64,000 nucleotides of DNA, taken from the NCBI GenBank assembly GCA_018714185.1, contig DVNT01000064.1:1-64000 (forward strand). Direction: 5' to 3'. Below, in pieces: positions 61,381 through 64,000 of the stretch. The stretch is from Candidatus Aphodousia gallistercoris (GTDB taxonomy: Bacteria; Pseudomonadota; Gammaproteobacteria; Burkholderiales; Burkholderiaceae_F). The notes under the pieces are model-generated. The model saw only the letters and a program-made list of their open reading frames with translations, did not search any database and was not told where the DNA came from. Within the stretch, counting starts at the first letter, position 1; each line of letters opens with the position of its first letter. Made by a program: the position numbers and the translations under genes.

Positions 61381-63438
61381 TTAAGCCCCTAAAAATGCTT
61401 CGCTTGCGCTGAACCAGCGTTTTACGTGTTTTGTGGCAGATTCAGGATCCAGGCGGATCCATTGTGCGGCAAAGTCACGTGCCGTCTCCACTAAAGCGGC
61501 ATCCCTTTGCAGGTCGGCAAAGCGCAGCAGCGGAATACCGGATTGCCGCGCACCGAGGAATTCTCCGGGCCCGCGAATTTCCAAATCGCGTTGCGCAATC
61601 TCAAATCCGTCGTTGCTTTCCCGGATGACCTTGAGCCGCTGTTTGCCGGTTTCGGATAGTTCCCCATAAAGCAGTATGCAAAAGCTTTTAGCAGCACCCC
61701 GTCCGACGCGGCCCCTGAGTTGATGTAGCTGTGCCAAACCAAAGCGCTCGGCATGTTCAATGACCATAAGCGAAGCGTTCGGGACGTCTACGCCGACTTC
61801 AATGACGGTGGTCGCTACCAAAACATCAATGCGGCCGTCTTTAAACGATTGCATCACGGCTTGTTTTTGTTCGGGCGGCAAAGCGCCGTGAACCAAGCCG
61901 ACCGATAAATTAGGCAAATAGCTGCTGATTTCTTTGAATGTTTCCGTGGCAGCCGTCAAGTCCAATTTTTCGCTCTCTTCAATAAGAGGACAAACCCAGT
62001 AGACTTGCCGCCCTTGGGCCACTTGCTGGGCAATGCTATCTAAGAGCTCACGCTTGCGACTCAGGCTCACGAGCTTGGTGGTAACGGGGTGTCTGCCGGG
62101 CGGAAGCTCATCGATCACCGAGACATCCACATCGGCTAAATAGCTCATGGCGAGCGTGCGGGGAATCGGCGTGGCCGAGAGCATCAAAAGGTGCGGCGTT
62201 TGTTCCTGGTTCCCTTCGCGCAGGGCGAGGCGTTGGGCAACACCGAAGCGGTGTTGCTCGTCAATAATAGCGAGACCCAACCGATGAAAATGTACGCTTT
62301 CTTGGATTAACGCATGGGTGCCGATGACCATTTGGGCAGAACCGTCGGCAATGGCGCTGAGGTTTTCCTGGCGTTCCCGAGATTTTTGCTTGCCCGCCAA
62401 CCAGGCAATGCGCACGCCAATCGGTTGCAGCCACTGGGAGAGTTTCTCATAGTGCTGCTCGGCAAGAATTTCCGTGGGCGCCATAAGGGCGGTTTGATAG
62501 CCCGCATCGATGGCCATTGTGGCGGCTAAAGCAGCCACGATGGTTTTACCGCTGCCGACATCGCCCTGAACCAGGCGGTTCATCGGGGTACTTTTCGCCA
62601 GGTTTTGTCCGATCTCATCGAGTACGCGGCGCTGGGCCCGGGTTAACTGAAACGGTAACGACTGCAGAAGCCTTTCAGTGAGCGGCTGCCGCGCTGTGGC
62701 AATAACCGGGGCCACTTTCGTTGCTTTGAGTTCCCGGGAGCGCCGAAGCGCAATTTGTTGCGCAACCAGTTCGTCGAATTTAATCCTTTGCCAGGCGGGA
62801 TCGGTGCGCTCGGACAGCGCCTGCAAATCAGCCCCGACCGGAGGGTGATGTAAGGTGTTGAGAGCTTGGGGCAAGCCCGGTAGCTGCAGCTTCTGCAATA
62901 GAGAAGCCGGCATCAACTCTTTAATTTCCACATCAAAGAGAGCCCGTGCAATGCGCTTTCGCAACCAAGTTTGTGTGATGCCTTCCCCGGCCGGGTAAAC
63001 CGGCGTCAGTGTTGTCGGCAACTTGGCCCCGAGCAACGCTGTTTTAATTTTCGGATGCACCATCTCCAAGCCGAGAAACCCCTCTCGGACCGGACCGTAC
63101 AGGCGCACGGTGCTGCCGGCGGCAAGTTGCTTGACCTGGGATGGATAAAAATGCAAGAGCCTGACAACCAGATTGCCCGTGCCGTCGCTGATGACAGCCT
63201 GAAGCTGCTCGCCCGATGGCCTGCGAATTCTCTCGCAGCGAAGAACTTGTCCCTCGCACTGCTGGCTTTCGCCGGGGATAAGCCGTGCGATCGGGACAAT
63301 CTTCGTCTCATCCTCATAGCGGAGGGGCAAATGCAAGATGAAGTCCCAGTCCCGTACCAAGCCCAAGCGGGCGAGCCGTTGCGGCAGCGGGTCGAGTTTT
63401 TCTCCTTTTTTTCGACCGCGAAAGGGCGTGGTAGCCAT
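61381..63438 (-). CDS. recG: ATP-dependent DNA helicase RecG
   Basis: An OB-fold wedge domain (Val-Leu-Arg-Cys-Glu-Arg and neighbours, residues 60-150) precedes helicase motifs: Gly-Asp-Val-Gly-Ser-Gly-Lys-Thr (I), Ile-Ile-Asp-Glu-Gln-His-Arg-Phe-Gly (II), Ser-Ala-Thr-Pro-Ile-Pro-Arg-Thr (III) and Gln-Leu-His-Gln-Leu-Arg-Gly-Arg-Val-Gly-Arg-Gly (VI). It reverses stalled forks and branch-migrates junctions. 685 aa. It shares little spacing with oxyR (3 bases) and probably runs from ridA through oxyR. Confidence 0.96.
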   Translation of the reverse strand: MATTPFRGRKKGEKLDPLPQRLARLGLVRDWDFILHLPLRYEDETKIVPIARLIPGESQQCEGQVLRCERIRRPSGEQLQAVISDGTGNLVVRLLHFYPSQVKQLAAGSTVRLYGPVREGFLGLEMVHPKIKTALLGAKLPTTLTPVYPAGEGITQTWLRKRIARALFDVEIKELMPASLLQKLQLPGLPQALNTLHHPPVGADLQALSERTDPAWQRIKFDELVAQQIALRRSRELKATKVAPVIATARQPLTERLLQSLPFQLTRAQRRVLDEIGQNLAKSTPMNRLVQGDVGSGKTIVAALAATMAIDAGYQTALMAPTEILAEQHYEKLSQWLQPIGVRIAWLAGKQKSRERQENLSAIADGSAQMVIGTHALIQESVHFHRLGLAIIDEQHRFGVAQRLALREGNQEQTPHLLMLSATPIPRTLAMSYLADVDVSVIDELPPGRHPVTTKLVSLSRKRELLDSIAQQVAQGRQVYWVCPLIEESEKLDLTAATETFKEISSYLPNLSVGLVHGALPPEQKQAVMQSFKDGRIDVLVATTVIEVGVDVPNASLMVIEHAERFGLAQLHQLRGRVGRGAAKSFCILLYGELSETGKQRLKVIRESNDGFEIAQRDLEIRGPGEFLGARQSGIPLLRFADLQRDAALVETARDFAAQWIRLDPESATKHVKRWFSASEAFLGA

Positions 63439-63454
63439 CGGCAGACTCCAAGTA

Positions 63455-63832
63455 TTAAATACTTGCGATTACTTCAACTTCGACTAGCCCGCCTTTGGGT
63501 AAAGCTGCAACGGCAAAGCAGCTGCGAGCCGGGAAGGGAGCTTGGAAGAACTCTTCCATGACTCGGTTGACAACGGGGAAGTTGGCCATGTCGGTCAAAA
63601 AAATCGTGACCTTCATGACATTGCTTAAGTCACCGCCGGCGGCTTGCACAATGGCTTTGACATTAGCAAAGGAAAGGCGAGCCTGGGCCTCAAAGTCTGA
63701 GGGAATCTCTCCCGTGCTCGGATCAATGCCCAATTGTCCGGAGGTAAAAAGGTTAGCGGCACCCTTCGTGGCTTGGGAGTAAGGGCCGATGGCAGCCGGA
63801 GCAAGGGGGGTATGAATAATTTCGTGCGTCAT
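63455..63832 (-). CDS. ridA: RidA family enamine/imine deaminase
   Basis: ATG 63832 follows GGAGG. It has Gly-Pro-Tyr-Ser-Gln-Ala, Phe-Thr-Ser-Gly-Gln-Leu-Gly-Ile-Asp-Pro, and the active-site Pro-Ala-Arg-Ser-Cys-Phe followed by Leu-Pro-Lys-Gly-Gly-Leu-Val-Glu-Val-Glu. It hydrolyses reactive enamines made by PLP enzymes. 125 aa, standard. The conserved ridA-recG order is seen in related betaproteobacteria. Confidence 0.95.
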   Translation of the reverse strand: MTHEIIHTPLAPAAIGPYSQATKGAANLFTSGQLGIDPSTGEIPSDFEAQARLSFANVKAIVQAAGGDLSNVMKVTIFLTDMANFPVVNRVMEEFFQAPFPARSCFAVAALPKGGLVEVEVIASI

Positions 63833-64000
63833 AAATCCTCCAAAATAAAATCGGCGCAAAGCGTCTGCCCCTCGCAAGGGGCAACATGTTTGCTCTTTAT
63901 AAAATAAGGTTGAAACGGCTTCACCCGTGGCCGCCGGCCGGATCGGAATCCGCTGTCACGGCTTTTTCTTTTTAGCCCGGCGCTATTCTGATCTGTGCTC

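Noticed and set aside
63829..63999. Possible C-terminal end of a minus-strand gene overlapping the ridA start (ATGA)
   Set aside because: A frame is open from the right edge for 56 codons, but the product is basic and low in complexity and matches no family I know; chance openness is likely. It needs the sequence beyond 64000.

Overview
The window looks like chromosome from a betaproteobacterium of the order Burkholderiales, probably a gut Sutterellaceae/Parasutterella-type organism. This is an inference from gene content and protein style (thiM-thiE, queH, a Dcu C4-dicarboxylate carrier, LapB, OxyR and the recG-ridA order), not from a search. It splits sharply at about 34.3 kb into a prophage on the left and ordinary housekeeping chromosome on the right.

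Positions 1-34318 are the right-hand part of a contractile-tailed (myovirus) prophage whose left end lies outside the window. It is integrated at the 3' end of ssrA (tmRNA, 34319-34688, minus strand), next to its integrase (32687-34069). Order: small late-early genes including a PDDEXK nuclease and a possible late regulator (1-2386); two minus-strand morons flanking a candidate small RNA (2337-3907); packaging and head genes (terS, terL, portal, SPP1 gp7-like, DUF2213, decoration, DUF2184 capsid, 3958-10413); neck genes (10430-12551); DUF3383 sheath and DUF3277 tube (12548-14455); a tail-assembly chaperone with a -1 frameshift signal (14455-15128); tape measure, Dit-like, plug, hub and spike proteins (15121-19407); a PBECR-type RNase moron (19466-20163); gp25-like W, baseplate J and DUF2612 (20280-22505); fibre-associated genes (22492-24081); tail fibre; Tfa-like chaperone; and a holin, SAR-endolysin, Rz and embedded Rz1 lysis cassette.

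The most interesting system is at 24150-30333. The tail fibre gene has a fixed N-terminal part (24150-24782) followed by 19 alternative C-terminal cassettes of 73-82 codons (stop included). The cassettes alternate in orientation, are packed tail to tail, and each begins with the same short CCAAACA site encoding Pro-Asn. Every cassette is in frame from that site to its own stop, and all end in a related motif close to S-x-Y-S-G-x-K-L-Q...L-P-C-I-R. A tyrosine recombinase gene (29188-30333) sits directly after the array. This is the layout of a shufflon, here in a phage tail fibre and with far more cassettes than the classic plasmid R64 pilus shufflon. It predicts that the lysogen population carries a mixture of fibre tips and so produces phage with mixed host ranges.

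The host region (34319-64000) carries ssrA, infA, lapB, htpX, a decayed TnpB fragment, a Dcu-type C4-dicarboxylate transporter, three tRNAs (His, Arg, Pro), a nitroreductase, folP-glmM, lrgAB, an exported M20 peptidase with a separate exported M20 lid-like protein, a Fur-box-like site, queA-tgt-yajC-secD-secF, a DUF2868/DUF3482 membrane-GTPase pair, thiM-thiE, lgt, queH, a YggS-like PLP protein, proC, oxyR, recG and ridA. Three queuosine genes (queA, tgt, queH) occur within about 12 kb. All function calls come from reading motifs and gene order; no database search was run.
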